Notes: a model not told the origin generated them from the sequence alone. Positions 8,570 through 17,733 are shown, numbered from the stretch's first letter. The stretch is 64,000 nt of DNA from Agrobacterium albertimagni AOL15 (GCF_000300855.1 NZ_ALJF01000016.1:121069-185068); one strand, 5' to 3'. A program made the numbers and translations.

Positions 8570-9262
8570 TCAACCGAGCGACGAAACCCCACCATTGCGG
8601 CCCGACCAGGCGAGTGGCGCATCGAGGAAGGCCTCGACCTCCGACAGGGTTTTCTCGTCGAAGAGCTTCTGTTCGCGGGCCACCGCCAGCACGTTGCGCC
8701 AGGTGGCGATGTAGTGGAGCTTGACCTTGCCGTCGTCGAAACGCTGCTCAGCCTCGGGGAAGATGCCGTAGAAGAAGAGCGCGATGCCGTGGTCGACCAC
8801 ACCGCCGGCAGCCCTGATTGCATCGATGAACTTGAACATGCTGCCGCCGGCGGTCGTCAGGTCCTCGATGACGAGCACGCGCGACCCTTCCGGCATGTTG
8901 CCCTCGATCTGAGCGTTGCGACCATGACCCTTGGGGGCTTTACGCACATAGATCATCGGCAGGCCGAGGCGATCGGCAAGCAGAGCTGCGAAGGGAATGC
9001 CGGCCGTTTCGCCGCCGGCAATGCAGTCGAACTGCTCGAAGCCGGCATTGCGCATCAGGGTGGCTGCGGCGAAATCCATCACGGTGGAGCGGACACGCGG
9101 ATAGGACAGAAGCTTGCGGCAGTCGATATAGACAGGGCTCTTCATGCCGGACGAGAGCTTGTAGGGCTCGGCCGCATTGAAATGCACAGCCTTGATCTCC
9201 CAGAGCATCTTCGCCACGAGTTCGGCCATCACGGCGGGATCGGTGAAGGGGGTCTGGATCAT
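8570..9262 (-). CDS. pyrE: Orotate phosphoribosyltransferase
   Basis: A 230-aa enzyme converting orotate and PRPP to orotidine-5'-monophosphate in de novo pyrimidine synthesis. It has the PRPP-binding signature [13 protein letters not shown] at residues 129-141 and the flexible loop [16 protein letters not shown] (residues 106-121) with its catalytic Lys. The substrate-binding region [17 protein letters not shown] is near residues 37-53. Length fits the alphaproteobacterial form. ATG 9262 has an AGGAGAAAG RBS. It lies just upstream of frk on the same strand. The other pyrimidine gene, pyrC, is nearby on the same strand beyond the small DUF3096 gene. Confidence 0.95.
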   Translation of the reverse strand: MIQTPFTDPAVMAELVAKMLWEIKAVHFNAAEPYKLSSGMKSPVYIDCRKLLSYPRVRSTVMDFAAATLMRNAGFEQFDCIAGGETAGIPFAALLADRLGLPMIYVRKAPKGHGRNAQIEGNMPEGSRVLVIEDLTTAGGSMFKFIDAIRAAGGVVDHGIALFFYGIFPEAEQRFDDGKVKLHYIATWRNVLAVAREQKLFDEKTLSEVEAFLDAPLAWSGRNGGVSSLG

Positions 9263-9394
9263 GGCTTTCTCCTGTCAAACACGGTCAGAAGCGCAATAGC
9301 AGCAAGCCGCGCCGCCCGCCAGATGGGCGCGCCATGGAACATTCCTCGTCAGCGGGTCTTTAGTGCTCGTCGAACCACAAAGGAATACAAAGCC

Positions 9395-9550
9395 ATGGAC
9401 AACATCCTCGTCATCCAGCCGCTCGTCGCGCTCATTGCCGGCGTTCTCATCCTGATCATGCCGCGCCTGCTCAACTATGTCGTCGCGATCTATCTGATCG
9501 TGATCGGCGTGCTTGGCCTCTGGCCGCAGCTCGGCTCGCTCGGAACCTGA
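9395..9550 (+). CDS. DUF3096 membrane miniprotein
   Basis: A 51-aa, almost wholly hydrophobic protein. It has two short transmembrane helices (LVALIAGVLILIMPRLLNYV and VAIYLIVIGVLGLWPQL) joined by a Pro-Arg turn, which is the DUF3096 layout. The start ATG 9395 is supported by AAAGGAA about 10 nt upstream. A much longer frame upstream of this ATG is only the antisense of pyrE. It sits between and opposite to pyrE and pyrC, so it is transcribed on its own. Function is unknown. Confidence 0.8.
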   Translation: MDNILVIQPLVALIAGVLILIMPRLLNYVVAIYLIVIGVLGLWPQLGSLGT

Positions 9551-9562
9551 GCGCGTCGCTGA

Positions 9563-10600
9563 TCAGGTAACGTCCCAGAGCAGCGGGAATTTCGGATCGA
9601 AGACGGTGACCGGGCCCGCACCGGTGGAGATCTTCGTCGGAAACTCGACCGGTTCGTCGCGCTTCACGAGGGTTATCCTCTCCTCGTTTGCGGGCAGGCC
9701 ATACCAGGCCGGCCCGTTCAACGAGGTGAAGGCCTCGAGCTTGTCCAGCGCGTCCTCCTGTTCGAAGACATGGGCGAGGCAGCTCATGGTGTTGATCGAG
9801 GTGTAGATGCCGGCACAGCCGCAGGCGCATTCCTTCAACGGATCGACATGCGGCGCGCTGTCGGTACCGAGGAAGAACCTAGCATCGCCGGAGACGGCTG
9901 CCTTGCGCAGCGCCTGGCGATGGTTCTCGCGCTTGGCGACCGGCAGGCAGTAATAATGCGGCTGGATGCCGCCGACGAGAATGTCGTTGCGGTTGATGAT
10001 CAGGTGATGGGTGGTGATCGAGCCGGCGAGATTGCGATCGGCCGATCGGATATACTGGATACCGTCCTCAGTGGTCACATGCTCCATGGTGACCTTCAGC
10101 TCCGGCAGGCGCTTGCGGAGCGGCTCAAGAACCGTGTCGATAAAGACCTTTTCACGGTCGAAGATGTCGACTTCGGGCGTTGTTACCTCGCCATGGACGC
10201 AGAGCGGAAGCCCGACCTTGGCCATGCGCTCGAGCACCGGCATCGCCTTTTCCATGTCGCGCACGCCGCCATGGGAGTTGGTCGTCGCACCTGCGGGATA
10301 GAGCTTCACTGCGGTGATCAGGCCCGAGCGCTTGCCCTCCTCCACATCATCAGGATTGGTGTGTTCCGTGAGGTAGAGCGTCATCAATGGCTCGAAGCGG
10401 TCGCCTTGTGGCACCGCCTTCAGGATCCGCTCGCGATAGGCGCGCGCGTCATCGGTCGTCACCACCGGCGGCACGAGATTCGGCATGATGATCGCACGGG
10501 CGAAGTGGCGGCTGGTGTCGCCGATCACGCCTTCCAGCATGGCGCCGTCGCGCAGGTGCAGGTGCCAGTCGTCGGGGCGGCGGATGGAAAGGGATGACAT
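9563..10600 (-). CDS. pyrC: Dihydroorotase
   Basis: A 345-aa class II dihydroorotase that cyclises N-carbamoyl-aspartate to dihydroorotate. The metal-binding DWHLHLRD is at residues 11-18 (His13, His15). The carboxylated Lys99 lies in [16 protein letters not shown]. His ligands occur in the LCVHGEV and MEHVTTEDG segments, and the catalytic Asp is in FLGTDSAPH. Length is standard for the E. coli-type enzyme. ATG 10600 follows a GGAGGCTCG RBS. A 66-bp gap separates it from the upstream HD-GYP gene, so it probably has its own transcript, although read-through from the signalling operon cannot be excluded. Confidence 0.96.
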   Translation of the reverse strand: MSSLSIRRPDDWHLHLRDGAMLEGVIGDTSRHFARAIIMPNLVPPVVTTDDARAYRERILKAVPQGDRFEPLMTLYLTEHTNPDDVEEGKRSGLITAVKLYPAGATTNSHGGVRDMEKAMPVLERMAKVGLPLCVHGEVTTPEVDIFDREKVFIDTVLEPLRKRLPELKVTMEHVTTEDGIQYIRSADRNLAGSITTHHLIINRNDILVGGIQPHYYCLPVAKRENHRQALRKAAVSGDARFFLGTDSAPHVDPLKECACGCAGIYTSINTMSCLAHVFEQEDALDKLEAFTSLNGPAWYGLPANEERITLVKRDEPVEFPTKISTGAGPVTVFDPKFPLLWDVT

Positions 10601-10666
10601 GGGGCGAGCCTCCGGCTTGACGAGAACTCGCCGCCCTTAGCATGTCCATCCAGCCGGATCAAAGGA

Positions 10667-11752
10667 TCAGGCGACCCGTTCGTTCGCGGAAGCCACCGCC
10701 TTGTCGGCCTCTTCCATCTGCTCGCGGCGATCCTGCTCCATGATTGCCTGGATCCGCGGAAGCGCCCGCCCGAAGGCGGCCACACAATCCGGATCGAACT
10801 GGGTGCCGGCACGGCCGAGGATATGCTCGACTGTGCGCTCGAAGCTCCACGCCGGCTTGTAGGGGCGTTCCGTCGTCAGCGCGTCGAAGTTGTCCGCCAC
10901 GCAGACGATGCGGCCGGAGATCGGGATCGCGGTCCCGACGAGCCGGTTCGGATAGCCCTGTCCATCCCAGCGCTCATGGTGGCTAGCTGCAATCTCCGAG
11001 GCCAGTTGCAGCAGCGAGGAACGGGAGCGCCCGAGGATGTCGCTGCCGATCTCCGCGTGAGACTGCATCTGGCGATATTCGGCTTCAGTCAAGCGGCCCT
11101 GTTTCAGAAGAACCGTGTCGGGCATCGCGACCTTGCCGATGTCGTGCATTGGGGCCGCGAGCCGAATGTCGTGGCAGACATGGCTCGGCAGACCCAGTTC
11201 GATCGCGATCGCTTCCGAATAGGCCGCAACGCGCAGCGTATGGCGGGCCGTCTCCGGGTCCTTGTACTCGGCCGCAAGTGTCAGGCGATGGATGATCTCC
11301 TGCTCGCGTTCACGCAGTTCGCCCACAGCACGTTCGACCTCGCGGCGAAGCCACTCGGCCTGGTCGGCCAGCTGGCGACGGGCACGGGCGAGGCTGACGA
11401 TGTTCTGCACGCGCGCCTGAAATTCGACTGGGTTCACCGGCTTGGTGAGGAAATCGATCGCACCGGCATTCAATGCCGCCATGCGAGTGGTCATGTCCTT
11501 GTCGGCGGTAACGAAGATGACGGGCACTTCGGCATATTTCTCGAAGCGGACGATCTCCGTATAGAGCTCCACTCCGTTATAGACCGGCATCTGGTAATCG
11601 ATGATGGCGATGTCGAAATCGAGCTCCGGCAGGGCTGACAGCACAGCGTCGGGGCTCGCAAAAGGCAGGGCTTCGCAGTGATCGAGCTTCGCGACGAGCT
11701 TCGTCAGGAGCTTCAGATTGGTGCTGTTGTCGTCCACCAACAAAATACGCAT
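10667..11752 (-). CDS. RpfG-type response regulator with HD-GYP c-di-GMP phosphodiesterase domain
   Basis: A 361-aa cytosolic output protein. An N-terminal receiver domain (residues 1-122) has acidic residues near position 7, phospho-acceptor Asp52 in AIIDYQMP and Lys104 in LTKP. A helical linker (about 123-155) leads to an HD-GYP domain. That domain shows HDIGK at 203-207, HHE at 258-260 and DGQGYP at 263-268, the residues needed to bind metals and hydrolyse cyclic di-GMP. The gene is last in a four-gene operon, 17 bp after the hybrid kinase gene, which makes it the likely end point of that phosphorelay. The specific output (motility, biofilm or other) is not visible. Confidence 0.9.
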   Translation of the reverse strand: MRILLVDDNSTNLKLLTKLVAKLDHCEALPFASPDAVLSALPELDFDIAIIDYQMPVYNGVELYTEIVRFEKYAEVPVIFVTADKDMTTRMAALNAGAIDFLTKPVNPVEFQARVQNIVSLARARRQLADQAEWLRREVERAVGELREREQEIIHRLTLAAEYKDPETARHTLRVAAYSEAIAIELGLPSHVCHDIRLAAPMHDIGKVAMPDTVLLKQGRLTEAEYRQMQSHAEIGSDILGRSRSSLLQLASEIAASHHERWDGQGYPNRLVGTAIPISGRIVCVADNFDALTTERPYKPAWSFERTVEHILGRAGTQFDPDCVAAFGRALPRIQAIMEQDRREQMEEADKAVASANERVA

Positions 11753-11769
11753 GAACGCCTCCGTGCTTC

Positions 11770-14031
11770 TCAGGCAACCAGTTTGAATTTCAGCGCGAGA
11801 ATTTCCTCGCCCAGCATTTCGATATCCGCGGCCGCCGGTCTCTGGCTGCGCAGCGCATGGGCCTTGACGGCCAAATCATTGAGCCCGACATTCGAGGCCG
11901 CGCCCTTGATGGTGTGCAGGACCCGGTCGATTTTCTCCGGATCGTTGCGGCGAAGGGCCTCGTTCAGCTCGTCGAGCAGACCGGTCGCATCGTCGAAGAA
12001 GGATTCCACCAGCTCCTGGAACACCTCTTCGCCCAAAGCATCGACCAGTTCGGCGTGACGCGCCTCGTCAAGGCCCTCGATGCCAAGGGCCGGCATGGCC
12101 TGAAGTGGGATTTCGGCAAGATCGAGCTCAGGCAATTCGAGCTTCTGGGGGGCGGTTGTCGTGGCCGCTGCCGGCACGCTTTCGCGGGCGGAAGACGTGG
12201 TATGGGCAATCATTTTCTTCAATCTCTCAAGTGTCACTGGCTTGGATTCAAATCCCTGCATGCCCGCTTCCAGGCAGCGGCGTCGGTCATCGTCGGAGGC
12301 GTTGGCGGTCATGGCAATGATCGGGGCATCGGCAGAGGGACCGCGCTCTGCGATGATCCGCTTCGTCGCCTCAATGCCGTCCATGACGGGCATCTGCATA
12401 TCCATCAGGATGAGGTCGAAGGCTTGTTCGCGAGAGATGGACACGGCTTCTGCACCGTCATTGGCGATCTCGACGTCCTGGCCCAGACGTGCCAGAAAAC
12501 GGGTCGCGACGATCTGGTTGACCTTGTTGTCTTCGACCAACAGGATGCGACAGCGCGGAAGCGTTTCTTCGGCGACAACCTTGGCAGCAAGGCCGTTTGC
12601 CTCTTCGCGGGTGACCGGGACAACGCCCAGTTCGAACCAGAAGATCGAGCCGACACCGACCGTGCTGCTCATGCCCAGCTCGCCACCGAGCTTCTCGACG
12701 ATCTGCTTGCAGATGGTGAGGCCGAGACCGGTGCCGCCATAGCGACGGCTGATCGAGGCATCGACCTGGGAAAAGGGCTTGAACAGCTTGTCGAGGCCAG
12801 CCTCATCGATGCCGATGCCCGTATCTTCCACCTCGAAGCGGATCATCAGCTTGCCTTCGCGGTAGAAGTCACGCAGGCGCAGAGTGACTGTCCCCTGATG
12901 GGTGAACTTGACGGCATTCGACAGCAGATTGAGCAGAACCTGACGCAGGCGCGTCGGGTCGGTCTTGACGTAGAGCGCCTGCAGGGAATCCGGCAGGTCG
13001 AGGATCACGGTGTTTTCGTGATCGTCGGCGCGGCCGCGGATGATGCTAACCGTGCTTTCAGCGAGCGCACAAACGTCGAAGGCACGCTCCTCCAGCTCGA
13101 GCTTGCCGTGCTCGATCTTGGAGAAGTCGAGGATCTCGTTGATGATCTCGAGCAGCGCCTCGCCAGACGAGCGGATGGTTTTGACGCTCTGGATCGTGTC
13201 GTCGGGCAGCTCCGAGAGCTCGAGCAGTTCGGACATGCCGAGGATCGCGTTCAGCGGCGTACGGATCTCGTGGCCCATGGTGGCCATAAATTGCGACTTC
13301 GCGCGGTTGCCGGCATCGGCCGCTTCATAGGCCTCGCTCAATTGAGTCGCCATGACCTGCAATTCGTGGCTCGACTGACGGACCGAGCGAAGCTGTCGAT
13401 TGAGCGTGACGACGAGGAAGACGACCGACACCATCAAAAGGGTCAGCATGACGGTGGAGGTTCGCTCCAGGTTGAGGATCGTTGACCGGCTGCCGGCCCG
13501 CTCATGGCTGACTCGGGTATTGGTATAGAGCAGGAAATCCTCGGCCACGCGCCCCATGGAAATCAGCACTGTGTCGAGTTCTTCCAACTGCCCGGGACCT
13601 GGCATTGTCCCGGCCGTGTATGCATCAAAAATCGGCTGGACCTTGCGGACACCTTCCGTCACGGCGGCGATGTAGCCGCGAATATGCTCGTCGCCGGAGA
13701 AATAGGTCCCGAATTTTGCCTGATCGAGGATCGAGACGCGGGAATAGAGGATGTCGTAGCGCAGGGAAAGTTCGTCGAGCAGCCGGGGATCCTGTGGATC
13801 GCCCTTTACGCCGGTCAGGCTATGATTGAACTGCCGCACTTCGCGGTCCAGTTGATAGACGGACCAGAGGGAGTTTTCGCGGACGCCATCCTCCATGATC
13901 CGGTATTGGCGCGCGATATCGACAAAGAGCACCAGAAGCACGATCAGGAGCACCGCAGACACGGTCTGCAGGACGAAGGCAACGGTGCCTCCGCCTGCAA
14001 ATTTCCGTGCTGTGGCGCCCGTCATTGTCAC
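11770..14031 (-). CDS. Membrane hybrid sensor histidine kinase with receiver and Hpt domains
   Basis: A 753-aa inner-membrane kinase. TM1 is at about residues 17-38, followed by a periplasmic helical sensor region (about 40-190) and TM2 at about 192-210. A coiled linker leads to the HisKA domain with phospho-His254 in MGHEIRTPLN. The HATPase has its N-box near 367-375, DTGIGI at 403-408 and GTGLGL at 433-438. The receiver domain has Asp544 in LILMDMQMP. The C-terminal Hpt domain has His706 in HTIKGAASN. This is a complete His-Asp-His relay in one chain. GTG 14031 overlaps the stop of the preceding gene (GTGA); ATG 14025 is an alternative start. The downstream HD-GYP regulator is the likely partner. 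Confidence 0.93.
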   Translation of the reverse strand: MTMTGATARKFAGGGTVAFVLQTVSAVLLIVLLVLFVDIARQYRIMEDGVRENSLWSVYQLDREVRQFNHSLTGVKGDPQDPRLLDELSLRYDILYSRVSILDQAKFGTYFSGDEHIRGYIAAVTEGVRKVQPIFDAYTAGTMPGPGQLEELDTVLISMGRVAEDFLLYTNTRVSHERAGSRSTILNLERTSTVMLTLLMVSVVFLVVTLNRQLRSVRQSSHELQVMATQLSEAYEAADAGNRAKSQFMATMGHEIRTPLNAILGMSELLELSELPDDTIQSVKTIRSSGEALLEIINEILDFSKIEHGKLELEERAFDVCALAESTVSIIRGRADDHENTVILDLPDSLQALYVKTDPTRLRQVLLNLLSNAVKFTHQGTVTLRLRDFYREGKLMIRFEVEDTGIGIDEAGLDKLFKPFSQVDASISRRYGGTGLGLTICKQIVEKLGGELGMSSTVGVGSIFWFELGVVPVTREEANGLAAKVVAEETLPRCRILLVEDNKVNQIVATRFLARLGQDVEIANDGAEAVSISREQAFDLILMDMQMPVMDGIEATKRIIAERGPSADAPIIAMTANASDDDRRRCLEAGMQGFESKPVTLERLKKMIAHTTSSARESVPAAATTTAPQKLELPELDLAEIPLQAMPALGIEGLDEARHAELVDALGEEVFQELVESFFDDATGLLDELNEALRRNDPEKIDRVLHTIKGAASNVGLNDLAVKAHALRSQRPAAADIEMLGEEILALKFKLVA

Positions 14032-14522
14032 TGGCCGACCTCGATTTCCTTGATCTGCCAGACCGAGCGCGAGAAGTATTTCTCGTTGAACAGGTCTGCG
14101 TTGAGATCAAATGGATAGACCAACATCAGCGGACCCTTGTCGCGGATCGACATCGGCTTGCCGTCGAGCTTGGTTGCAAGCATGGTGTCGAGCTTGGCGT
14201 CTTCGGCCGGTACATCGGCGGCGTAGTCGTTCAGAGCGCGGACCTTCAGGCTCGTGCCGGTCGCACCGACGGCAGCGAGGATCTCGCGCAGGAGCGGACC
14301 TTCGAAGGTGACCTTACCCGTCGTCCAGGGCGTTTCCATCTCGCCCTTGCGCCCTTTCAGCTTCTCCAGCATCGCCAGGTCGAATTGAGCGGCGTCACCG
14401 GCATTGGTGTTGGAGATCTTGCCCGTCACGGTCAACACGACCGGCCCGGTCGGCGCTTCCAGCGCCAGTACCGCCGTCGCGGAGAGGCCGATTGCGAGGA
14501 GCGCCGCGATAATGCTCTTCAT
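14028..14522 (-). CDS. Secreted sulfite-oxidase-fold (molybdopterin-binding-like) protein lacking the Mo-ligand cysteine
   Basis: A 164-aa periplasmic protein with a signal peptide (MKSIIAALLAIGLSATAVLA). The mature domain resembles the oxidoreductase molybdopterin-binding fold: VTFEGPLLREILAAVGATG, the LNDYAADVPAED region, and the DKGPLMLVYPFD/W-Q-I-K-EIEV C-terminus. The polypeptide contains no cysteine at all, so it cannot ligate molybdenum as sulfite oxidase-type enzymes do. A binding or sensing role is more likely than catalysis. The stop overlaps the hybrid kinase start by 4 nt. This translational coupling suggests the protein is the periplasmic input partner of that kinase (inference). 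Confidence 0.75.
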   Translation of the reverse strand: MKSIIAALLAIGLSATAVLALEAPTGPVVLTVTGKISNTNAGDAAQFDLAMLEKLKGRKGEMETPWTTGKVTFEGPLLREILAAVGATGTSLKVRALNDYAADVPAEDAKLDTMLATKLDGKPMSIRDKGPLMLVYPFDLNADLFNEKYFSRSVWQIKEIEVGQ

Positions 14523-14539
14523 GGTGCAGCTCCCTTCGA

Positions 14540-14935
14540 TCAGGCCGAACGCAGTTCCGGATGCACGGCGCCCGCGCCGAGGTGATCCGAAAGCAGCTTG
14601 CGGAATGCGACCGCTTCAACCGGCTTGTGCAGGAAGTCCGTGATACCGGCGGCCTTTGCTTCCTCGCGAAGACGCGGCTCGTCGTCTGCCGTCACCATCA
14701 CCACAGGAACATCACGGTAACGGTCCATCAGGCGCACGGCCTTGACGAACTGAAGCCCGGACATGCCCGGCAGCAGGTGGTCGACAATCAACATATCGAA
14801 GTTCTCGGCATGGCACAGCATCAAAGCCGTGTTGCCGTCGCCGGCAACCTTGATCTCCTCAACGGTGACCTTCTTTGCGAGATGCTTGATGATCATCGCA
14901 TTGGTCGGATTGTCTTCGACAATTAGTATGGCCAT
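14540..14935 (-). CDS. Single-domain CheY-like response regulator
   Basis: A 131-aa stand-alone receiver domain. It has the acidic pair in ILIVEDNP (residues 3-10), phospho-acceptor Asp52 in LIVDHLLPG, the conserved Thr in MVTADDE and the Lys in LHKPVEA. There is no output domain, so it acts as a phosphate shuttle, phosphate sink or protein-interaction switch. I set the start at ATG 14935 behind a GGGGG RBS; the alternative TTG at 14941 is less likely. It is the first gene of the four-gene signalling operon, 17 bp upstream of the periplasmic protein gene. Its position suggests it shuttles phosphate with the hybrid kinase Hpt domain. Confidence 0.88.
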   Translation of the reverse strand: MAILIVEDNPTNAMIIKHLAKKVTVEEIKVAGDGNTALMLCHAENFDMLIVDHLLPGMSGLQFVKAVRLMDRYRDVPVVMVTADDEPRLREEAKAAGITDFLHKPVEAVAFRKLLSDHLGAGAVHPELRSA

Positions 14936-15137
14936 TTCCAAACCCCCATAAACACGCCCAGCCCGGGCTCCGTCAGCCTTGCGGGCCGGACGGGAACTGC
15001 GTTAACCTTTCATGGAGGAGTTGTATCAGGGGGAGGCTGAAATTCGCTGAACCAAACCGGTACAATTTTACCGATGGCACATTTAATTAGAACTTAAGAA
15101 TTTTCGCAGGCTCGACTATGCCTTGAGCCAAACAGGT

Positions 15138-15761
15138 TCAGAACGTGTCGAAGGTGAAATCGGCCGTCCGACTGCATTCGATGACGAGCCTGCCATTGGG
15201 CAAATCGTTGCTTTTCACTTTCGCATCGATCTGTGCCGGTGTGAGACCGTAATGGGTCCAGCGTGCCACGAGCCTGCGCTCCAGTTCACTGATCGGCGGC
15301 GCGACCATGACGGTGAGGTCGAAGAGATCCGCGAGGCTTGCCCAGCGCCCCTGCTGCAGCAGCAGGTAGTTGCCCTCGGCAATGACGATGCGATCTTCCG
15401 CTGCAATGCATCGAGCGGCGGCGATGGCGAGTTCGCGGTCACGATCGAAGACGGGCGTAAAGACTTCGCCGCCGGCCTTTATGGCCCTGAGGAGATCGTC
15501 CAGGCCCCTGATGTCAAAGGTATGCGGAGCGCCCTTGCGCGCGATGTCACCGCGCTCTTCAAGGATCGCATTGTCGAGGTGGAAGCCATCCATTGGCAGG
15601 ACCGCGCTGCGGTGGCCCCTCTCCGTCAGAGTTTCATGCAGGCGATCCGCCAGCGTCGACTTTCCCGCACCAGGCGGTCCGGCGACGCCGACGAGCAAGC
15701 GGGCACCATCCTGCGCCCGCCGCTCGATCTGGGTGATGAGATCATCCAGCACCGGCGTCAT
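15138..15761 (-). CDS. frcK: FrcK-like P-loop kinase of the Frc sugar transport operon
   Basis: A 207-aa P-loop kinase of the uridine kinase/pantothenate kinase family. Walker A GPPGAGKST is at residues 28-36, and the Asp/His segment LPMDGFHLDN and VIAEGNYLLL follow. The LID region ERRLVARWTHYG holds the basic phosphate-binding residues. Its start overlaps the stop of the ATPase gene by 4 nt (ATGA), matching the frcBCAK order described in Sinorhizobium meliloti. The substrate is not defined by the sequence; a sugar or nucleoside is plausible. It is last in the operon. Confidence 0.85.
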   Translation of the reverse strand: MTPVLDDLITQIERRAQDGARLLVGVAGPPGAGKSTLADRLHETLTERGHRSAVLPMDGFHLDNAILEERGDIARKGAPHTFDIRGLDDLLRAIKAGGEVFTPVFDRDRELAIAAARCIAAEDRIVIAEGNYLLLQQGRWASLADLFDLTVMVAPPISELERRLVARWTHYGLTPAQIDAKVKSNDLPNGRLVIECSRTADFTFDTF

Positions 15762-16540
15762 GCGGCGCGCTCGACCTCTGGGGCCGGACGGGCGCCGGTC
15801 ATGAAGGCGACGGCATCCGACATGGTGTAGTCCTTCGGATTGATGACGCAGAGACGCTTTCCGAGGCGGTGAACGTGGATGCGATCGGCCACTTCGAAGA
15901 CATGCGGCATGTTGTGGCTGATCAGCACGATCGGCAGTCCGCGCGAGCGGACGTCGAGGATCAGCTCGAGCACCTTGCGGCTTTCCTTGACCCCGAGTGC
16001 GGCCGTCGGCTCGTCGAGGATGATCACTTTCGAGCCGAAGGCCGCAGCCCGCGCCACAGCCACACCCTGGCGCTGGCCGCCCGAGAGCGTCTCCACCGCC
16101 TGGTTGATGTTCTGGATGGTCATCAGGCCGAGTTCGGAGAGCTTGTCGCGGGCGATCTTCTCCATTGCAGGCCGGTCCAGCTTGCGAAACAGACTGCCCA
16201 TGACGCCCGACTTGCGAAGTTCGCGACCGAGGAACATGTTGTCGGCGATCGACAGTGCCGGCGACAAAGCGAGGTTCTGGTAGACGGTCTCGATGCCGGC
16301 CTTGCGCGCCTCGATCGGCGAGCGGAATTGCACCGGATTTCCATCGAGGCGGATCTCGCCCTCGTCTGGTATCACGGCGCCGGAAATCGCCTTGATCAGC
16401 GAAGACTTTCCGGCACCGTTGTCGCCGATGACGGCAAGGATCTCACCCGGATAGAGATCGAAGTCTGCCTGGTCGAGGGCCGTGACGCGGCCGTAACGCT
16501 TGACCAGGCCGCGGGCTGTGAGAATGGGTTCCTGGGTCAT
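15758..16540 (-). CDS. frcA: Sugar ABC transporter ATP-binding protein
   Basis: A 260-aa single-ABC ATPase powering import of fructose, mannose and ribose-type sugars. It has Walker A GDNGAGKSS near residue 40, the signature LSGGQRQGVAVARA near 141-154, Walker B VIILDEPTAALG and the H-loop ISHNMPHV. I set the start at ATG 16540, which shares its A with the frcC stop (TGATG); the longer frame adds only antisense-derived residues. Unlike the fused RbsA/MglA ATPases it has one ABC domain, so it probably acts as a homodimer with FrcC. It is translationally coupled on both sides. Confidence 0.9.
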   Translation of the reverse strand: MTQEPILTARGLVKRYGRVTALDQADFDLYPGEILAVIGDNGAGKSSLIKAISGAVIPDEGEIRLDGNPVQFRSPIEARKAGIETVYQNLALSPALSIADNMFLGRELRKSGVMGSLFRKLDRPAMEKIARDKLSELGLMTIQNINQAVETLSGGQRQGVAVARAAAFGSKVIILDEPTAALGVKESRKVLELILDVRSRGLPIVLISHNMPHVFEVADRIHVHRLGKRLCVINPKDYTMSDAVAFMTGARPAPEVERAA

Positions 16541-17622
16541 CAGCCTGCTACCTTTCTGATCCACTGGTCGATTGCGACGGCGGCGATGATGAGAACGCCG
16601 ATCAAGAGATAGGTCCATTGCGGGTCCGTGCCGATCAGGCGCAGGCCAAGCTGGAAGACACCGACAATCAACGCGCCGAAGATCATGCCGAGGATCGAGC
16701 CACGCCCGCCAAAGAGCGAGATACCGCCGATCACCACGGCCGTGATGGATTCGATATTGGCGAACTGGCCGGCGGTCGGGGAGACCGAACCGATACGGCC
16801 GATCAGCGCCCAGCCAGCGAGTGCGCAGATGAGGCCCGATAGCGTGTAGACCGAGATCAGCATCCGCTTGACGTTGACGCCTGCGAGTTCCGCCGCATCC
16901 GGGTCGTCGCCGACCGCATAGACGTGGCGGCCCCAGGCGGTGTGGTTCAGCACATACCAGAGGAGTGCAACAAGGAGCACCATGGCAATGACGCCATAGG
17001 TCAGCACCGCGCCGCCCATGCGGATGTTCTCACCGAAGAACTTGAGGATCGGCGCGTTGGCGTCGATGTCCTGGCTGCGGATCGTCTCGTTGGCGGAATA
17101 GAGGAAGTTGGTGGCGAGCACGATCTGCCACATGCCGAGCGTGACAATGAAGGGCGGCAGCTTCATGCGCGCCACGAGCACGCCGTTGATGAAGCCACAG
17201 AAGGCGCCGACGCCGAGACCGCAGATCACGGCAAGCTCGGGCGGAAGGCCGTAGCGGAAGACGAACTGGCCCATGACGACCGAGGAGAGCACCATGATGG
17301 CGCCGACCGAGAGGTCGATGCCCTTCGTCAGGATCACCAGCGTCTGAGCAGCTCCGACGATACCGACGATGGCAACCTGCTGGAGAATAAGGGTCAGCGT
17401 GAAGGCGGAGAAGAACTTGCCGCCGAGAACAACGCCAAAGACGGCAATCGAAAGCACAAGCACGATCAGCGCTACGGCTGCAGGGCTCGAATGCAGGAAA
17501 TGCTGGAAGCGCTCGAGAGCACTCTTTTCGTGACGGTCGAACGAGGCGACTTCGGTCGAACTCGACGTTAGGACCTTCTCGAATTCCTGCGTGGTCCGCG
17601 TCTCAGGATTGGCCGGCTGCAT
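16540..17622 (-). CDS. frcC: Sugar ABC transporter permease
   Basis: A 360-aa inner-membrane permease of the ribose/xylose (BPD_transp_2) family. A cytosolic N-terminal tail of about 50 residues is followed by 8-10 hydrophobic segments. The EAA-like coupling motif falls near VYAVGDDPDAAELAGVNVKR, and the family segment ITAVVIGGISLFGGRGS is also present. ATG 17622 follows GGGAGGATGACCC, a strong RBS. The gene is separated from frcB by a 139-bp gap with two strong hairpins. Order and domains match the S. meliloti Frc importer. Confidence 0.92.
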   Translation of the reverse strand: MQPANPETRTTQEFEKVLTSSSTEVASFDRHEKSALERFQHFLHSSPAAVALIVLVLSIAVFGVVLGGKFFSAFTLTLILQQVAIVGIVGAAQTLVILTKGIDLSVGAIMVLSSVVMGQFVFRYGLPPELAVICGLGVGAFCGFINGVLVARMKLPPFIVTLGMWQIVLATNFLYSANETIRSQDIDANAPILKFFGENIRMGGAVLTYGVIAMVLLVALLWYVLNHTAWGRHVYAVGDDPDAAELAGVNVKRMLISVYTLSGLICALAGWALIGRIGSVSPTAGQFANIESITAVVIGGISLFGGRGSILGMIFGALIVGVFQLGLRLIGTDPQWTYLLIGVLIIAAVAIDQWIRKVAG

Positions 17623-17668
17623 GGGTCATCCTCCCTGCCGTTGGTCTTAGTATTCTACATGAAGGATA

Positions 17669-17700
17669 CGCCCGGCCTGCCGCCGCGCAAAGGCCGGGCG
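17669..17700 (-). promoter_or_regulatory. GC-rich hairpin in the frcB-frcC gap
   Basis: Arms CGCCCGGCC (17669-17677) and GGCCGGGCG (17692-17700) pair perfectly around a 14-nt loop. No T-tract follows, so it is more likely an mRNA stabiliser or processing site than a terminator. It would allow more FrcB than FrcC to be made. Confidence 0.5.
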
Positions 17701-17710
17701 TTGCGCCTGG

Positions 17711-17733
17711 CGGCGGGAGACGAACTCCCGCCG
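17711..17733 (-). promoter_or_regulatory. Second hairpin, just past the frcB stop codon
   Basis: The perfect 9-bp stem CGGCGGGAG (17711-17719) / CTCCCGCCG (17725-17733) has an ACGAA loop. It starts 29 bp past the frcB stop. Together with the neighbouring hairpin it could protect the 3' end of a processed frcB message. Confidence 0.5.

Noticed and set aside
11857..13485. A 542-aa plus-strand ORF across the hybrid kinase gene
   Set aside because: Antisense shadow of a gene with complete HisKA, ATPase and receiver motifs.
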